From the NCBI RefSeq assembly GCF_009735585.1, contig NZ_VJVW01000006.1:1-64000 (forward strand): DNA of 64,000 bases. The letters are read 5' to 3'. The notes under the pieces were generated by a model. It was not told where the DNA came from. It made no database searches and was given only the letters and a program-made list of their open reading frames with translations. The stretch comes from Christiangramia aestuarii (GTDB lineage Bacteria > Bacteroidota > Bacteroidia > Flavobacteriales > Flavobacteriaceae). Shown piece by piece: positions 62,969 through 64,000 of the stretch. Position 1 is the first letter of the stretch. Each line of letters opens with the position of its first letter. The position numbers were made by a program, and so were the translations under genes.

Positions 62969-64000
62969 ATGAAAATTTTTTTTAAGCCATTTGCGATACT
63001 GTTCAGTCTTTGCCTTTTAGGGAGCTGCGAAGATGAAAAAAAGGAAATTTCAGATGAATTAGCCATAAATAGTGGGACTGAAACTAAAGCAGTTGCAGAG
63101 AATCCGCTTAAAGAGGTGTTTTGGGGAGATACGCACCAGCATACGGGGAACTCATTCGATGTTTACCTGTTTGGTACTCCTAATTCCACCCCGGAGATCG
63201 CTTATAGGTTCGCCAAAGGGGAAGCGGTGAAAAGTCCTACCACGGGTGAAACCATGCAGTTAAGCAAACCCCTGGACTTCCTGGTAGTGGCAGACCATGC
63301 CGAATTAATGGGCTCTATCGCCCTGATGTATGAAGACACCCCTGGAATTTCTGATACCAAATCTGGAAAGGCATTCCTGGAAATTTCCCCGAACGCAGAT
63401 GAGGAAGGAATGCAGAAGATCTATGACATTTTAAATTATGCAGCCTTTGACCAGCCAAATGAAGCCAATTTAACCGGAAAAGACCTGATCAACGATCTTG
63501 GAGGTGAAAAAAGGAAAACAGCCTGGAATAATTACCTGGAAACAGCCAGGGCTCACAATGATCCTGGGAAATTCACAACCCTTATTGGCTGGGAATGGAG
63601 CTCAAATAATGGCGGGGCGAACCTTCACCGGATAGTTTTTATGCCCCAGGATGAGGAAATAGCCAGTAAATTTATACCATATAGCGCCTTAAGCAGTGAT
63701 GATCCTGAAGATCTGTGGGATTGGCTCGATGAAACCAGTTCCCGAACAGGAGCCGATTTTGTGGCGATTCCGCATAATCCAAATATCAGTCTCGGGCTTA
63801 TGTTCCCTGAGGTTCGTTTGAACGGTGAACCGGTGGACGAAGCTTACGCTCTACAAAGAATGAAGTGGGAACGAGCCGTGGAGATCACCCAGATCAAAGG
63901 AGATTCTGAAACACATCCGGCGCTATCTCCCAATGATGAGTTCGCCGATTTTGAAACCTACGATTTTGCTTTAACCCCCGAGGGTACAAGGCCAGACCCA
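62969..64000 (+). CDS. DUF3604 lipoprotein, copy 3, 3' end outside window
   Basis: Starts at ATG 62969 and remains open to the right edge (344 codons). Lipobox CLLGSC with Cys20, then EDEKKE, as in copy 2. Motifs: FWGDTHQHTGNSFD, DFLVVADHAELMG, AIPHNPNISLGLM and IKGDSETHPALSPNDEFADFE. The second motif has HQHT instead of HVHT. The leader is similar to that of copy 2. Confidence 0.87.
   Translation, partial: MKIFFKPFAILFSLCLLGSCEDEKKEISDELAINSGTETKAVAENPLKEVFWGDTHQHTGNSFDVYLFGTPNSTPEIAYRFAKGEAVKSPTTGETMQLSKPLDFLVVADHAELMGSIALMYEDTPGISDTKSGKAFLEISPNADEEGMQKIYDILNYAAFDQPNEANLTGKDLINDLGGEKRKTAWNNYLETARAHNDPGKFTTLIGWEWSSNNGGANLHRIVFMPQDEEIASKFIPYSALSSDDPEDLWDWLDETSSRTGADFVAIPHNPNISLGLMFPEVRLNGEPVDEAYALQRMKWERAVEITQIKGDSETHPALSPNDEFADFETYDFALTPEGTRPDP

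Overview
The window looks like chromosomal DNA of a marine member of Bacteroidetes/Flavobacteriaceae, probably close to Gramella/Christiangramia. This rests on gene content, not on a database match. The signs are a SusC/SusD pair with GH16 and GH3 glucanases, a propeller/Y_Y_Y regulator, many lipoproteins with a late lipobox cysteine, DUF3078, DUF3109 and DUF3604 proteins, and TAnnTTTG-type -7 promoter boxes. No insertion sequence, phage gene, rRNA or CRISPR array is visible.

Layout. (1) 1-5.6 kb: the 5' part of a giant secreted minus-strand protein built of Ig-like modules followed by a MopE-type metal-binding repeat array with an exact 306-bp period; it runs off the left edge. (2) 5.8-10.5 kb: tRNA-Leu(CAA), a small acidic lipoprotein, then a NarL/LuxR regulatory block (unknown 125-aa protein, TPR sensor kinase, response regulator, plus a separate PAS-like/LuxR protein). 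Three 7-2-7 inverted heptamers lie around this block. (3) 10.9-24.9 kb: core genes. These include HupE-like protein, dCMP deaminase, S41 protease, MarC, DUF3109, ribonucleotide reductase nrdB-nrdA, dGTPase, DUF3078, dxs and tadA. Three activities (dCMP deaminase, NrdAB, Dgt) set dNTP pools. (4) 25.0-40.6 kb: a complete polysaccharide utilisation locus, all minus strand. The order of transcription is regulator, SusC, SusD, surface glycan-binding protein, GH16 lipoprotein, GH16, GH3, GH16. It is predicted to act on laminarin-type beta-1,3-glucan. (5) 40.8-51.1 kb: envelope genes. They include a 1200-aa phosphoesterase-like/kinase-like/Omp85 fusion, a HAD hydrolase, a SYLF protein, a formylglycine-generating-enzyme lipoprotein with both catalytic cysteines, an OmpP1/FadL-type porin, a TPR protein and an OmpA lipoprotein. 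(6) 51.3-57.0 kb: a tightly overlapping five-gene operon. It joins a parvulin-like protein, a divergent HupE/UreJ membrane protein, an FtsX/MacB-type ABC pair and a ZnuA-like lipoprotein whose usual ligands are partly replaced. This is the best candidate here for an undescribed system. (7) 57.0-64.0 kb: a palindromic intergenic element, an arylsulfatase gene broken by one missing base, and three DUF3604 lipoproteins, the last cut by the right edge.

How the parts fit. The PUL senses, binds, imports and hydrolyses beta-glucan. The FGE at 45.9 kb could mature sulfatases with a CxAxR motif such as the one at 57-58.7 kb. The 51-57 kb operon probably handles a metal ion at the inner membrane, but its substrate cannot be read from sequence. 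Function calls come from motif recognition by eye; no search was run.
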